A stretch of 59,586 nt of DNA from a virus: IMG/VR virus record IMGVR_UViG_3300028794_000007, positions 1-59,586 of that record, one strand, 5' to 3'. The position numbers were made by a program, and so were the translations under genes. The notes below the pieces were generated by a model that saw only the letters and a program-made list of their open reading frames with translations, ran no database searches and was not told the origin of the DNA. Below are positions 44,647 through 53,736 of the stretch, one piece after another. Numbering within the stretch: position 1 is the first letter of the stretch; every line of letters begins with the position of its first letter.

Positions 44647-45279
44647 CTACGAATTCAGATCGCGGCGGACTTCGTCCATGGCATTCTCGATCGCCCTGCG
44701 AAACTCGGGGGCCTTCTTCTTGATGGTTGACCCGAAGTAGGGTCCACCCTTCTGGTCGACCCAGTCCTCACGATTCCCGAACAGTGGGTGCCTCCAGCCC
44801 TTCTCCGAGTCCAGGAGACGAGGAAGGTTCCGTTGACTCTCGGGCATCTTCGAGCTGTCCACATAGAACCTGACGCCCTTTGCGGTGACTTGCAACTTCG
44901 TCGCGCGAGCGATTGACTGTCGCAGTCCGAGACCCTTCCTGCTGGCGGCACGTTTGATCGCCGCCCGGACGTTCCTCTTGGACTTCCGGGCCCGGCGGCC
45001 GGCCTGCATCGCCAGCGTCGTCTGCCGTCGCGAGGTGCCGCCGCCATGAGAGCCCTCGGCCGCAGACACCCACACCCGCTTTTCCTTGGAACTCTTGTGG
45101 GAAGTGACCGTCTGAACTTTCAGCACAGCTTCCTGCACCTCGCCGACGATCGGCTTGCCCGCGGCGGTGATCTGGTCCCGGAGCTTCTTCCGGAACTCCT
45201 TCTTCTTGCGGAGCTTGTTCGCCAAGGCCCGCCACTCGTCGACACCCTGCGCCGAGAGACTGACGCGGACCGGTGGCAT
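44647..45279 (-). CDS. Tail completion protein, HK97 gp10-like (tentative)
   Basis: 210 residues. DEWRALANKLRKKKEFRKKL, a basic middle (GRRARKSKRNVRAAIKRAA) and a C-terminal RRAIENAMDEVRRDL resemble gp10-like minor proteins. Its place after the tail tube gene is unusual, so it could be another tail component. The very high basic charge suggests contact with DNA or an acidic partner. Confidence 0.55.
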   Translation of the reverse strand: MPPVRVSLSAQGVDEWRALANKLRKKKEFRKKLRDQITAAGKPIVGEVQEAVLKVQTVTSHKSSKEKRVWVSAAEGSHGGGTSRRQTTLAMQAGRRARKSKRNVRAAIKRAASRKGLGLRQSIARATKLQVTAKGVRFYVDSSKMPESQRNLPRLLDSEKGWRHPLFGNREDWVDQKGGPYFGSTIKKKAPEFRRAIENAMDEVRRDLNS

Positions 45280-46307
45280 CAGACCGCCGTGGCCTCAGTG
45301 CTGATGATCTTCACCTGGATGACCGGGTCCACCTCGTTCGAGTACGCCTCGAAATCCGTGGACATCTGCACCAGGTCCGGGCCGGACACGTTCGGGGACG
45401 CCGCCTTGAACTTCACCGCCGGGATGATGATGGAGAACAGGTACGTCGTCGCACCCAGCACCGCACCCACCAGATCCAACTGGATCGTGGTGCCCGTGCC
45501 GGCCTTGTACACGTCGTAGAACTCGGTCTTCGCGAACTCCGCCGACAGCTTCCCCGTGATCGTGGGGATGCCGTTCTCGAGCTGCTCCGCCTTCTGGCCA
45601 CCGTTGCCGAGCCCGTAGCGGTCGGTAGCCATCGGGACCTTGCCGCCGACCGAGATGTCCTTCACGATCGCCGCGACCGCGGTACCGCCGGCGATGGTGG
45701 TTTCACCCGACGCGGTGGTCGGGGTGCCGCCGAGCTTCAGCACAGCCTGGGAGAAGTTGTACGTCGTCGACCCGGTCAAGTAGGACGCGGTCGCCAGGGC
45801 CGTGGCCGTGGCCTCGGCCTGGCCGTCGAACGACAGTTTCAGGCTGGGGGTGTCGTTGTCCTTCAGGGAGAACTCCCACGCGGACACCTTCAGTCCCTCG
45901 TAGGTGAACGGCTGTACCGTCCCCGTCGCGGGCTCCGGTCGCCCCACCTGGCAGGTGAGGCCGAGGCTCTTGAAGTCGCCCGGGGTGTGGATCTGCTTGT
46001 ACGCCGTGCCCGAGATGAGGGTCGTGGTGGCGGTGGCGGAGCCGAGCATGTTCCGCACGAGCATGCCCATGCCGAGGGTGTTGACGTCGAAGTTCACGTC
46101 GCCCGCGACCGAGGAACGGGACACCGTCGCCCGGGAGAGGCGCTTGTACTTCAGTCCCTTGTGGAGCGCGTTGGGCTCCAGCCAGGTGGGGTCGAACTTC
46201 AGGGTCTCCGAGTTGTACTCGATGAACCGGGTCACCGTGACCGGTGTACCCCACACGCTCTCTTGCGCGAAGCCGATCTGGCTGTCGATACCGCTTCCGG
46301 TAGGCAC
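45279..46307 (-). CDS. Major tail (tube) protein
   Basis: 342 residues from GTG 46307 with AAGGAG upstream. MPTGSGIDSQIGFAQESVWG, then SVAGDVNFDVNTLGMGMLVR and IVKDISVGGKV match actinophage tail tube proteins, which polymerise as hexameric rings around the tape measure. Position upstream of the chaperone supports this. Confidence 0.88.
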   Translation of the reverse strand: MPTGSGIDSQIGFAQESVWGTPVTVTRFIEYNSETLKFDPTWLEPNALHKGLKYKRLSRATVSRSSVAGDVNFDVNTLGMGMLVRNMLGSATATTTLISGTAYKQIHTPGDFKSLGLTCQVGRPEPATGTVQPFTYEGLKVSAWEFSLKDNDTPSLKLSFDGQAEATATALATASYLTGSTTYNFSQAVLKLGGTPTTASGETTIAGGTAVAAIVKDISVGGKVPMATDRYGLGNGGQKAEQLENGIPTITGKLSAEFAKTEFYDVYKAGTGTTIQLDLVGAVLGATTYLFSIIIPAVKFKAASPNVSGPDLVQMSTDFEAYSNEVDPVIQVKIISTEATAV

Positions 46308-46308
46308 G

Positions 46309-46590
46309 TTACTTCTCCTTCACGGCCGAAGCCGCCGGGGCGGCAGGCTTGTCCAGTTCCCACACGGCCTTCGGCCACGCACGTTCCACGCCACCGTCCA
46401 GCACGATGAACGCGTCATCCGGGAGAGGCGGCAACGGCGCATCGCCTTCCTTCAGCTTCGGCCGAGACGTGACCAGCTCACCCGGGACGTCGACGAGGCC
46501 GCCCGGTTCGACCTGGAACGACTCGAAACTCCTGGACGGTTCGAACAGGTCCACCGGTGCGTGATCTGCACGCAGACGGAACTTGGGCAT
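46309..46590 (-). CDS. Small virion-region protein
   Basis: 93 residues from ATG 46590 with AGGAG upstream. A beta-rich N-terminal part (FQVEPGGLVDVPGELV) and an Ala/Lys tail. Between tail terminator and tail tube. Possibly a minor tail or assembly factor. Confidence 0.55.
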   Translation of the reverse strand: MPKFRLRADHAPVDLFEPSRSFESFQVEPGGLVDVPGELVTSRPKLKEGDAPLPPLPDDAFIVLDGGVERAWPKAVWELDKPAAPAASAVKEK

Positions 46591-46601
46591 GGCGGGCTCC
46601 T

Positions 46602-47123
46602 CTAGATGCGAGTTTTCACGGAGACGGTGAACGTGGACCGGAACCAGAACCCCGATTCCGAGTAGGGCTCCTGGAATGTGTCGCCAGGCTTGAACTCGGC
46701 GACGATGACTTGCCGCACCCCGTTCACCCCAAGGTTGAGATCGGGGGTGTTGCGGAGCTTCGTCTCCAGGTCGGCTTGGACCAGGAGGGCTTTGTCGCGG
46801 ACAGGTTTCCACCGGTCAGCGTCTCCGTAGTGGACGACCAGCGCGCAGACGACGTCGACGGTTTCGTCGCGTCGTTTCGTGCCGACCGCGCTGGACCAGG
46901 TCTGCTGGATAGAGGCCGACTGGTAGTCGCCCTCAGCATCAGCGTCCCAGCCGACGAACACTGCGTTTTCGGGGAAGTCCTCCGTGACCGGAAGCCCGTC
47001 GAACACGGTGTAGTCCAAACCGGACAGGTGCACGACTCCTGACGTGGTGCCGTCGTTGGGGACTCCACTGAACAGCGCCCAGATGGCATCGACGAGTTCG
47101 AAATACTCGGAGTTGACCATCAC
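46602..47123 (-). CDS. Tail terminator-like protein
   Basis: 173 residues from GTG 47123 (GTGA overlap), or ATG 47120. FELVDAIWALFSGV, HYGDADRWKPVRDKALLVQA and FWFRSTFTVSVKTRI fit the alpha/beta tail-terminator fold. Located between connector and tube genes, as expected. Confidence 0.65.
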   Translation of the reverse strand: MMVNSEYFELVDAIWALFSGVPNDGTTSGVVHLSGLDYTVFDGLPVTEDFPENAVFVGWDADAEGDYQSASIQQTWSSAVGTKRRDETVDVVCALVVHYGDADRWKPVRDKALLVQADLETKLRNTPDLNLGVNGVRQVIVAEFKPGDTFQEPYSESGFWFRSTFTVSVKTRI

Positions 47124-47929
47124 GCGATCCCGGGAAGCCCGGCGCCGAGGAGTTCCTTAGCGCGGTTGGGGACCAGGTATCCCATCCCGGAAACGCCGAC
47201 CGAGTCGGCGAGAGCCGAGTTCCTGCTGCCGGCGCCGCGTTCGGGGCGTTGGGTCTGCCAGAGGTGTTGCACGATGATCCGCGCCGCGAGGCAGTACTCC
47301 TCGGGGATGATGGCCATTCCCGCGAGATAGGTGACGGTGACATGTCCGTACGGGGCTACGCCCAGCGGCGAGGTAACGACTCCCGCTGAGGAGACATGGA
47401 GGCTGGCGACGTTCCACGTATACGTGCCGTTCACCAGGGCCATGGAGGTGAGTGACACGACCGGAGTCCAGTTCAATACCAGGCCGCCGTTGATGACGTG
47501 CTCCTCTGTGCGGAGCCTGCGGACCACGGCTTGCCCGAGTTCCCTCTCAATCACACCGGTTGTGGCTTCAACGTAGGTGCGGAGCTCTTCGTCGTTTACC
47601 GTCGTCGTGGCGTTCAGCTGCGCTTTGGCGTCGGCCAAGCTGATGATGTACGGCACCGACGTGGGCCGGACGTCGAACACCTCGACGTGCGCACCAGGGT
47701 TCGCCCCGGTGCCGACCCAGCGGGCGATGTGCCGTCCAGCTTGGACGGTCTGGTAGTCGTACTGGTACACCCCCGTTCCGGTGGGGGTGACCGGGGTGAT
47801 GACCGTGGTGGTGTCGTCGGGCAGGGTGATCGTCAACGTCACCGTGCCCGCGCTCACCGGGCCACCGGCCGCCCCGGGGGATACGTTCGTCCAGGAGCAG
47901 CGATAGAGATCGCCTGTGTCGATGGCCAT
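47120..47929 (-). CDS. Head-tail connector, gp6-like
   Basis: 269 residues. The N-terminal 90 residues form an Ig-like beta domain (TVTLTITLPDDTTTVITPV). The remainder (SLADAKAQLNATTTVNDEEL, YVEATTGVIERELGQAVVRR, AARIIVQHLWQTQR) is the helical gp6-type adaptor that rings the portal. Fusion of an Ig-like module to the adaptor is notable. Confidence 0.8.
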   Translation of the reverse strand: MAIDTGDLYRCSWTNVSPGAAGGPVSAGTVTLTITLPDDTTTVITPVTPTGTGVYQYDYQTVQAGRHIARWVGTGANPGAHVEVFDVRPTSVPYIISLADAKAQLNATTTVNDEELRTYVEATTGVIERELGQAVVRRLRTEEHVINGGLVLNWTPVVSLTSMALVNGTYTWNVASLHVSSAGVVTSPLGVAPYGHVTVTYLAGMAIIPEEYCLAARIIVQHLWQTQRPERGAGSRNSALADSVGVSGMGYLVPNRAKELLGAGLPGIA

Positions 47930-48276
47930 CAGAGGTCAACCACCGTGACGGTGCCGTAGATCGCGGTCTTCCGCAGCCCACCGGAGAGGACGTCGACCCG
48001 CCACCACCCCATGGTGGTGAGCACGCTCGCCGCGGGGATCGACACTGTGCACTTCCCGTTCGGGGCGTCGGTGATCGTTACCCCGGTGGTGGCGGTGGAG
48101 CCCTTCCACACCGCGCCATCCGCGTCGTCGGTGGCCTTCGACGGCTTGAGGAACGCCTCGATCGTCTTCCCGGTGATGTCCAGGATGGTGCCGTCGGTGG
48201 GGACGTTGGTGGTGATCGTGACCTTGACGTTCTCGTCGTTCTTCTCGTTCAGGGAGATCGCCTGGTTGGTAGCCAT
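47929..48276 (-). CDS. Ig-like virion protein, BppU-N-like
   Basis: 115 residues from ATG 48276 with GGGAGG upstream. EKNDENVKVTITTNVPTDGT, ITGKTIEAFLKPSKATDD, TITDAPNGKCTVSIPAA is the sort of beta sandwich seen in BppU N-terminal and related decoration modules. Its neighbours suggest a head-neck decoration or fibre anchor. Confidence 0.6.
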   Translation of the reverse strand: MATNQAISLNEKNDENVKVTITTNVPTDGTILDITGKTIEAFLKPSKATDDADGAVWKGSTATTGVTITDAPNGKCTVSIPAASVLTTMGWWRVDVLSGGLRKTAIYGTVTVVDL

Positions 48277-48277
48277 G

Positions 48278-49837
48278 TCACCTCCCGCAGTTCGTTGCCG
48301 AGCCTGTGTAGGCGTCGACCGTGAAGGACCCCGCATAGGCGTCCACAGTCCGAGTTCCGGAGTAGGCGTCGACAGTCGCGACACCGGAGTAGGCGTCCAC
48401 CACAGCCGTGGTGGTGAAGTCCTGACACACGAACCCTGTGGTCGCGCCGAAGATGAGCGAGTCTGTCTTGGACCCCGCGCGCGCACCGCCCGAGACATCG
48501 GCGAGGACCACCGCATACGACAGGGCCCCTATTGGCACACCGAGACGGACCCCGCTCGCGGTGTCGGCCAGTGCCACGCCGATGGTGAACGTCCCCGACG
48601 GTGACCCTGCACGAGCTCCGCCCGCCGCAGGGTCTGCCAGCGACAGCGCCGCCGTTGCGGTCTCGCCGAGCGGGTCACCCGCGCGTACGCCGCCGACAGT
48701 GTCCGTGAGAACGAACCCGATCGCGAGCGTGTCACTGGGACTGCTGGCGCGAACTCCCGACAGCACATCGAGGAGCACGATGCCGTTCGCGAGAGTCTCA
48801 GTCGGTGCCCCACCGCGGACGCCGCCCATGGTGTCGGCGAGGACAACCCCGACCGCGAGGCTGTCCGCGCCCCCGCCGGTTCGGGCCCCTCCGGCACCAG
48901 GGTCGGTGAGGACGATGCTGTTGACGGCCTGCTCGCCGCCCGGAACACCAGCCCGTGCCCCGCCGAGCGAGTCGACCAGGACCACGCCGACAGCAGCCGA
49001 ATCAACCGGGACGCCGGCGCGCACACCGGAAGCGGTGTCAGCGAGAGCAACACCGATCGCTGCAGTGTCGGCAGGGACACCTGCCGTGGCGCCTGTAGCG
49101 GTGTCGGACAGCGTCAGGGCTGTGGTGGTGACGTCTGTGGATCGCGGGGTTTGGTAGAAGCGGGCCTGGGTGGGCCCCTTGCCTGGGTGCAGGGCAGTGC
49201 TGGTGCCACCTTGGGTGGTGCTGCCGGCGCCTTCCTTGACTTCGAACGCGACGATCGCGGGGATCGTCGCCGAGGTGACCCCGATGGTCACGACCGTGCC
49301 TGAGGCGGGGGTGGTCGCAGTCCTCTTGAGGACACCGCCGCCGATACCACCGAAGCTGGTCTCGGCGTCGTTGAAGGAACATCCAGTGGCGGCGGTGTCC
49401 GCGCCGCCGTTCTCCTCGATGTGCCCCGCCCACACCCACGAGTTGTTGCCCGTGGTGGTGACGTTCACGGTCGTCGCGAAAGCCGCTGCCTTCGCCCCGG
49501 TGAACGAGGTCTCCGCGCCGGTGAAGACGAGGACCTTGAGGGCGTTCGCGGTGAACGACCCCGTGCGGGCGGAAGAGACCGTGATGCTTCCGGGAGCGGC
49601 CGCGGCGTAGGCCCAGTAGATCTGGATGGAACCTTCGCCGGATTGGTTCGTCGACGCTCCGATGGAGGTCCACGTCAATGCGGTACCGGTGTTCGAGATG
49701 GAGAAGGTGTTGAGCTCGTCCGCTTCGCAGATCGCGAAGAGCAGACTCCCAGCCGGTGGGGAGAACGCTGCGGTGGTCGCGGGGGTGGTGGTCCCCTTGA
49801 CCATCGAAGGTGTGGATGCGTCAAGGGCGAGCGCCAC
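48278..49837 (-). CDS. Repeat-rich virion protein
   Basis: 519 residues. The N-terminal 220 residues form a beta domain (WTSIGASTNQSGEGSIQIYW). About ten imperfect repeats of roughly 24-28 residues follow, of the kind IGVALADTASGVRAGVP, VGVVLVDSLGGARAGVP, IGFVLTDTVGGVRAGDP. The end carries four nine-residue units such as TVDAYSG. A beta-solenoid or fibre is likely. Repeat number may vary between relatives. Confidence 0.65.
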   Translation of the reverse strand: MALALDASTPSMVKGTTTPATTAAFSPPAGSLLFAICEADELNTFSISNTGTALTWTSIGASTNQSGEGSIQIYWAYAAAAPGSITVSSARTGSFTANALKVLVFTGAETSFTGAKAAAFATTVNVTTTGNNSWVWAGHIEENGGADTAATGCSFNDAETSFGGIGGGVLKRTATTPASGTVVTIGVTSATIPAIVAFEVKEGAGSTTQGGTSTALHPGKGPTQARFYQTPRSTDVTTTALTLSDTATGATAGVPADTAAIGVALADTASGVRAGVPVDSAAVGVVLVDSLGGARAGVPGGEQAVNSIVLTDPGAGGARTGGGADSLAVGVVLADTMGGVRGGAPTETLANGIVLLDVLSGVRASSPSDTLAIGFVLTDTVGGVRAGDPLGETATAALSLADPAAGGARAGSPSGTFTIGVALADTASGVRLGVPIGALSYAVVLADVSGGARAGSKTDSLIFGATTGFVCQDFTTTAVVDAYSGVATVDAYSGTRTVDAYAGSFTVDAYTGSATNCGR

Positions 49838-49849
49838 CGCGCACCTCCA

Positions 49850-50227
49850 CTAGCCGGCCGTGACGGACCCGATGTCAGTGAAAGTGGTCAGGCCCCGCGA
49901 GTTGAGGCCGTTCTTCCCGATCGTCCCCGTCCTGCCCTGGTCGGGGATCCGCTGGGTGATGACGGTCCCGTCGGGCTTGGTGACAATCAGGTTCCGCCAC
50001 GGACAGTTCGGGTCGATGTCGTAGTCGACACCCAGCAGCGTCAGGGTCCCTGTGCCGCCGAGCGCTACCGGGGGGTCGAACCGGACGGACAGGATGATCG
50101 CGTACTCATGTCCTGCGGGGTCCCACCACGAGTCCTGCCACACCCACGGGGATGCGGGTGGCCATGCCCCACCGCCACGTGCGACCAACGTCCTCACCCG
50201 TTCCAGATCGACCGTCTTGGCACGCAC
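49850..50227 (-). CDS. Hypothetical virion protein
   Basis: 125 residues from GTG 50227. Trp-rich beta sequence (GAWPPASPWVWQDSWWDPAG, YAIILSVRFDPPVALG). In the cluster between capsid and connector genes. Possibly a head decoration or minor structural protein. Confidence 0.55.
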   Translation of the reverse strand: MRAKTVDLERVRTLVARGGGAWPPASPWVWQDSWWDPAGHEYAIILSVRFDPPVALGGTGTLTLLGVDYDIDPNCPWRNLIVTKPDGTVITQRIPDQGRTGTIGKNGLNSRGLTTFTDIGSVTAG

Positions 50228-50254
50228 GCGTTCCCCGATCAGTTGGTGGAGCCT

Positions 50255-50809
50255 TCAGTTCATGGCCTCGAGCGAGTACTGGTGCAGCTGGATCGAGTTC
50301 GCCGCGTTCGCGATCGAGAACGTCGCGAACAGATCCACCGTCTGCGACGCAGTCGAGTCGAACCCGGTACCCACCGCCGGAGCAGACGCGGGCATGAGGA
50401 TGTCGTTCGCGACACCCGAGGCGGAGCCGGTCGCGGACTCCGAGCACCAGTCGCCCTGTCCGAGCAGCGTCGCCGACGTGCCCGACCCGATCGAGCGGCA
50501 GGTGAGCATGATGATCGCCCGCCACGCCACGTTGGTCTTCGCGGTGGTGTTCAGGGCCATCGCTCCGCCGGTGAACACCACCGTGGAACCGAACCGCATG
50601 TCCAGGGTGAGGTTTCCGGGGGTGGTGACGACGTTCGAGATCCGACCCCACGCGTTCAGCCGCAGCACACGCCCGATCGCGAAGTAGTTCGCGGGGATCG
50701 TGAACTTCGCCGCGGCCGGCAGGATGCTGGTGGCAGTGGTGGAGTTGGTGAGAGCTGTTCCGTCGCTCTGCGCCGAGACTAGGGTTTCCCCCCACGTCTG
50801 CATACTCAT
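50255..50809 (-). CDS. Beta-rich virion protein, possible head decoration
   Basis: 184 residues from ATG 50809 with GGAGG upstream. LPAAAKFTIPANYFAIGRVL, GNLTLDMRFGSTVVFTGGAM suggests a jelly-roll. Similar proteins occur in actinophage structural cassettes. Decoration role inferred from place. Confidence 0.55.
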   Translation of the reverse strand: MSMQTWGETLVSAQSDGTALTNSTTATSILPAAAKFTIPANYFAIGRVLRLNAWGRISNVVTTPGNLTLDMRFGSTVVFTGGAMALNTTAKTNVAWRAIIMLTCRSIGSGTSATLLGQGDWCSESATGSASGVANDILMPASAPAVGTGFDSTASQTVDLFATFSIANAANSIQLHQYSLEAMN

Positions 50810-50819
50810 CAGGCCTCCA

Positions 50820-51446
50820 TCACGGGATGTACAGGTGCAGGGCGCCCTGCGAGTTGAAGTTGACGTTCAGCGCGCCGCCACCGCCGGTCTGGTTCGACCC
50901 GAAGTCGATCAGCCCGATCAGGGGCTGGGTCGCCGCGGTGCCGGGAGTGCGGTCCGAGATCACCGCATACCGGAACGGACCCGCGGTGAACGGGGAGCTC
51001 CAGGTCGCGTTCGCCGCGGTCAGCTGGATGATCCCCGACCCGACACACTCGAACACCGCCGTGCCGTCCGTGGTTTCCCGGCCCAGCACCGTCCCCAGCG
51101 TCGTCACCGTGCCCGCGGAGGTACCCGCGACCGCACAGCGGTACAGGAACCCGTTGCCCGTGGCGGGCCGGATCACGTCACCGAGCGCGTAGGCGGTGGA
51201 GTTCGCCCGAGATGTGCCCCACGAGTTCGCCGCGGTGTACGTCATCGCGCACGACGTGAGCGTCACCCCACCCACCGTGTAGCCGCTGGCGGTGGAGAGC
51301 TCGTTGGTGAGGTCCGAGACGTAGGCGTGCGTGTCCAGGTTGGGGGTGTAGGTCGCGTTGTGCAGCGTCAGCACGTTCGTGTCGGAGTTCCAGTCGGCTT
51401 CCTTGTTCAGGAACTTGACCAGAGCGTTCCGGTACCACTGGGCCAT
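50820..51446 (-). CDS. Hypothetical virion protein
   Basis: 208 residues from ATG 51446 with AGGAGA upstream. Contains WYRNALVKFLNKEADWNSD, then STAYALGDVIRPATGNGFLY and YAVISDRTPGTAATQPLIGL. A beta-rich protein with a carbohydrate-binding-like segment at YALGD. Resembles actinophage structural proteins. Confidence 0.6.
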   Translation of the reverse strand: MAQWYRNALVKFLNKEADWNSDTNVLTLHNATYTPNLDTHAYVSDLTNELSTASGYTVGGVTLTSCAMTYTAANSWGTSRANSTAYALGDVIRPATGNGFLYRCAVAGTSAGTVTTLGTVLGRETTDGTAVFECVGSGIIQLTAANATWSSPFTAGPFRYAVISDRTPGTAATQPLIGLIDFGSNQTGGGGALNVNFNSQGALHLYIP

Positions 51447-51455
51447 CAGGTTCTC

Positions 51456-52343
51456 CTACAGCGCTTTCGCGATCACGGGCCACACTTCAGCGACCAGGGT
51501 TCGGATGGTGTCGTCGTCGACGGTGGGATCCACCGACAGGTCAGTCCCGATCGCCCACGCGAACTGGGCAGCACACGTCGTCGGATCCGACAGGCACTTC
51601 TGCGCGAACAGGTACTCGTCCTTGCGGTCCTGAGCGTTCGACGCGCGGATCTCTTTCGCCAACGCCACACAGTGCTGGTCCATCGCCGCGGTCACCCGCG
51701 CCAAGAACCCCGCATTCACCGACAGTGCAGCCGCCGAAGCGAGATCACTCGACGCCACCGCCGTCATCGACGCCACCACCGACGACAACCCCAGTGGGAC
51801 GTCGTAGATCCGCAGGTCGTCGTACGACCCCGACCCGGAGAAGTCCCCGAACAGCTTCGGCGCATCCGACGTGCGAAGCGGGCCGACCAGCGAATGCTGG
51901 TCCGCCAACACCCCATCCACGTACAGGCTCACCGAACCGCCACCGAACACCCCGGCGAGGTGGTGCCAGTTGGTGGTGTCCGGCCACGCCGCGGTCGCAT
52001 CCGTGAACGCATCCGAAGTGTTCCGGGCCCGGATCACCGGATCACCGGACAGGAACCGGATCCCCCACACCCCACCACCCGCACCAGCATTGGCGGTCGG
52101 GTCGTACCACTGGACCAACCAACCGTCCGGGATGGAACCCTTCACCCACATGCAGACCGTGCGGTCAGTGGTCTGACCCACATCCGGCAACGGAACCGCC
52201 GTCGTGGTGGCCGGACGGATCCCGTTCCCGGTTTTCCCGGTGACCCTCGTGAGATCCGTGGTCAACGCGAACCCGTGCCCGTTGCCGGACATGTCCAGCA
52301 CGGTGTCGCCGGACTCGTCGAACGAATACGCCGCGATCTGCAT
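51456..52343 (-). CDS. LamG/concanavalin-like virion protein
   Basis: 295 residues from ATG 52343. Residues 1-190 form a LamG-type sandwich: MQIAAYSFDESGDTVLDMSG, WHHLAGVFGGGSVSLYVDGV, SGSGSYDDLRIYDVPL. The C-terminal 100 residues are helical (DLASAAALSVNAGFLARVTA, CVALAKEIRASNAQDRKDEY) and of unknown family. The sandwich may bind sugars on the cell surface. Confidence 0.75.
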   Translation of the reverse strand: MQIAAYSFDESGDTVLDMSGNGHGFALTTDLTRVTGKTGNGIRPATTTAVPLPDVGQTTDRTVCMWVKGSIPDGWLVQWYDPTANAGAGGGVWGIRFLSGDPVIRARNTSDAFTDATAAWPDTTNWHHLAGVFGGGSVSLYVDGVLADQHSLVGPLRTSDAPKLFGDFSGSGSYDDLRIYDVPLGLSSVVASMTAVASSDLASAAALSVNAGFLARVTAAMDQHCVALAKEIRASNAQDRKDEYLFAQKCLSDPTTCAAQFAWAIGTDLSVDPTVDDDTIRTLVAEVWPVIAKAL

Positions 52344-52363
52344 GACTCCCCCGAATCAGTGCT

Positions 52364-52594
52364 TCAGTCCTTGGTGGTCTGCTGCTGCGGCTTGTTCGAA
52401 CGGCCCTGCGGGGCCTGCCGCTTCGGGTCCTCCGGCAGCTTCGGCGCTTCCTCGACGCTCTTCGGCGCCTCGTAGCCGCGGACCTCGAGTTGGGCGTCGA
52501 CCTGGGCGACACGATCGTCCTTGCCACGGCCGACGAGGGTGGCGCGTTCGCGCAGCAGCGCGGCGATGGTCTTGGCGTTGGCGTCATCCGACAC
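52364..52594 (-). CDS. Short Gln/Pro-tailed protein
   Basis: 76 residues from GTG 52594 with GGAG upstream. A helical first half (TIAALLRERATLVGRGKDDR) and a low-complexity Lys/Pro/Gln tail (RQAPQGRSNKPQQQTTKD). Possibly a minor virion or scaffold-like element. Confidence 0.5.
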   Translation of the reverse strand: MSDDANAKTIAALLRERATLVGRGKDDRVAQVDAQLEVRGYEAPKSVEEAPKLPEDPKRQAPQGRSNKPQQQTTKD

Positions 52595-52657
52595 GAGACA
52601 CTCCAGGATGGTTGAGATGCACGGGCCGAACAGCCCACGCGATCGGGGACTTCCTTC

Positions 52658-53038
52658 TCAGTACGCCCACACGGACACGGTGTTGGTGACGTTCGTGTTG
52701 GCGCTGAATGTGACCCGCAGGTACCGCCACGGCTGCCCCGCGACCATGATCTTCCGTGTCGTGGTGGCCGTGGTGACCGCGAACGTCGTGACCGCCGTGG
52801 TTGTGGGAGTGGCAGCGTCCGCGTAGGCGCCGGCGAACCAGTCAGCTCCATCCGCGGACACCTCGAGGGCGTAGGTACAGGTGGGGGTGGCGCCGACCGT
52901 GGTCACGATCGTCACCAGGGCAGGACCGGTCGAACCTCCGCGGTCCACGATGTTCGTGGACTGCCCGTTCCCAGTCTGCGCCGAGGACAGGGATGCGGAG
53001 TTCGGGAAGGATCCCCCGTTGGTGACGATCGTGCCCAT
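52658..53038 (-). CDS. Ser/Thr-rich beta protein, possible head decoration
   Basis: 126 residues from ATG 53038. ALVTIVTTVGATPTCTYALE, ADWFAGAYADAATPTTTAVT, WRYLRVTFSANTNVTNTVSV form a compact beta sandwich typical of decoration and coat-surface proteins. Its ribosome site lies within the end of the mobile nuclease gene. Confidence 0.55.
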   Translation of the reverse strand: MGTIVTNGGSFPNSASLSSAQTGNGQSTNIVDRGGSTGPALVTIVTTVGATPTCTYALEVSADGADWFAGAYADAATPTTTAVTTFAVTTATTTRKIMVAGQPWRYLRVTFSANTNVTNTVSVWAY

Positions 53039-53040
53039 GG

Positions 53041-53700
53041 TCAGCTCCGTTCTACGTACTCCGCCGCTCGACGGAGCACCTTCGGGTCATCTCGGAACTT
53101 CCCGAGCGCGAGATTGCAGGAGTCACAGAGAATGCCGCGGACTTTGCCGGTCTTGTGGCAGTGGTCGACATGCAGCATGCCGAATCTGCCTTCCTTGCCG
53201 TCGCCGCCGCAGATCGCGCAGACCCCGCCCTGCTCGGCAAGCATGCGTTCGTAGTCTTCCTGCGAGATCCCGTACTCCATGCGGAGCCGAATGTTCCTTC
53301 TGTACGCAGACGTGATGCGACCTGACTGAACTCGATCGCGGCCCGCGCAGAGGCGTGAGCAGTACCGCGCGTCGCTCCGGAGATGTGACAGGTCTGCGGA
53401 GCAGGCGGCGCAAGCACGCGCCTCTCGTGGGTTCTCTCGCTGGTATCGCGCCTTCATCTTGCATGCTGGCGAGCAGAACCGTTGATGATTGGTTCTGGTT
53501 TTCGGCTGGTACAGGTTCCCGCACGTCTCGCAGGATCTTGGGTCGTCGTTCCCGCCATCCTTTGGCGTGTACCTGTCTCGGTGCCACTGGCGGTAACAAC
53601 CCTTGCACCAGCGGTTGAGTCCGTCCTTCGAGGACTTCTGCTTGGGGAAATCCTCGAAGGACTTGACTTCGCCGCACCTACTGCACGTCTTCTCACTCAT
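53041..53700 (-). CDS. Endonuclease VII-type mobile nuclease
   Basis: 219 residues from ATG 53700. Three Cys-pair zinc ribbons in the N-terminal half ([24 protein letters not shown]) lead to the EndoVII-like core [33 protein letters not shown]. Moderately lower GC and an AT-richer upstream gap mark an insertion between the capsid gene and its usual neighbours. A homing role is likely. Confidence 0.85.
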   Translation of the reverse strand: MSEKTCSRCGEVKSFEDFPKQKSSKDGLNRWCKGCYRQWHRDRYTPKDGGNDDPRSCETCGNLYQPKTRTNHQRFCSPACKMKARYQRENPREARACAACSADLSHLRSDARYCSRLCAGRDRVQSGRITSAYRRNIRLRMEYGISQEDYERMLAEQGGVCAICGGDGKEGRFGMLHVDHCHKTGKVRGILCDSCNLALGKFRDDPKVLRRAAEYVERS

Positions 53701-53736
53701 CACCTGAGTTTACTAGAACATGCGGTAGATTAGAAC

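Noticed and set aside
50700-52475. 591-codon rightward frame opposite virion genes
   Set aside because: Antisense shadow spanning several well supported leftward genes with their own ribosome sites.
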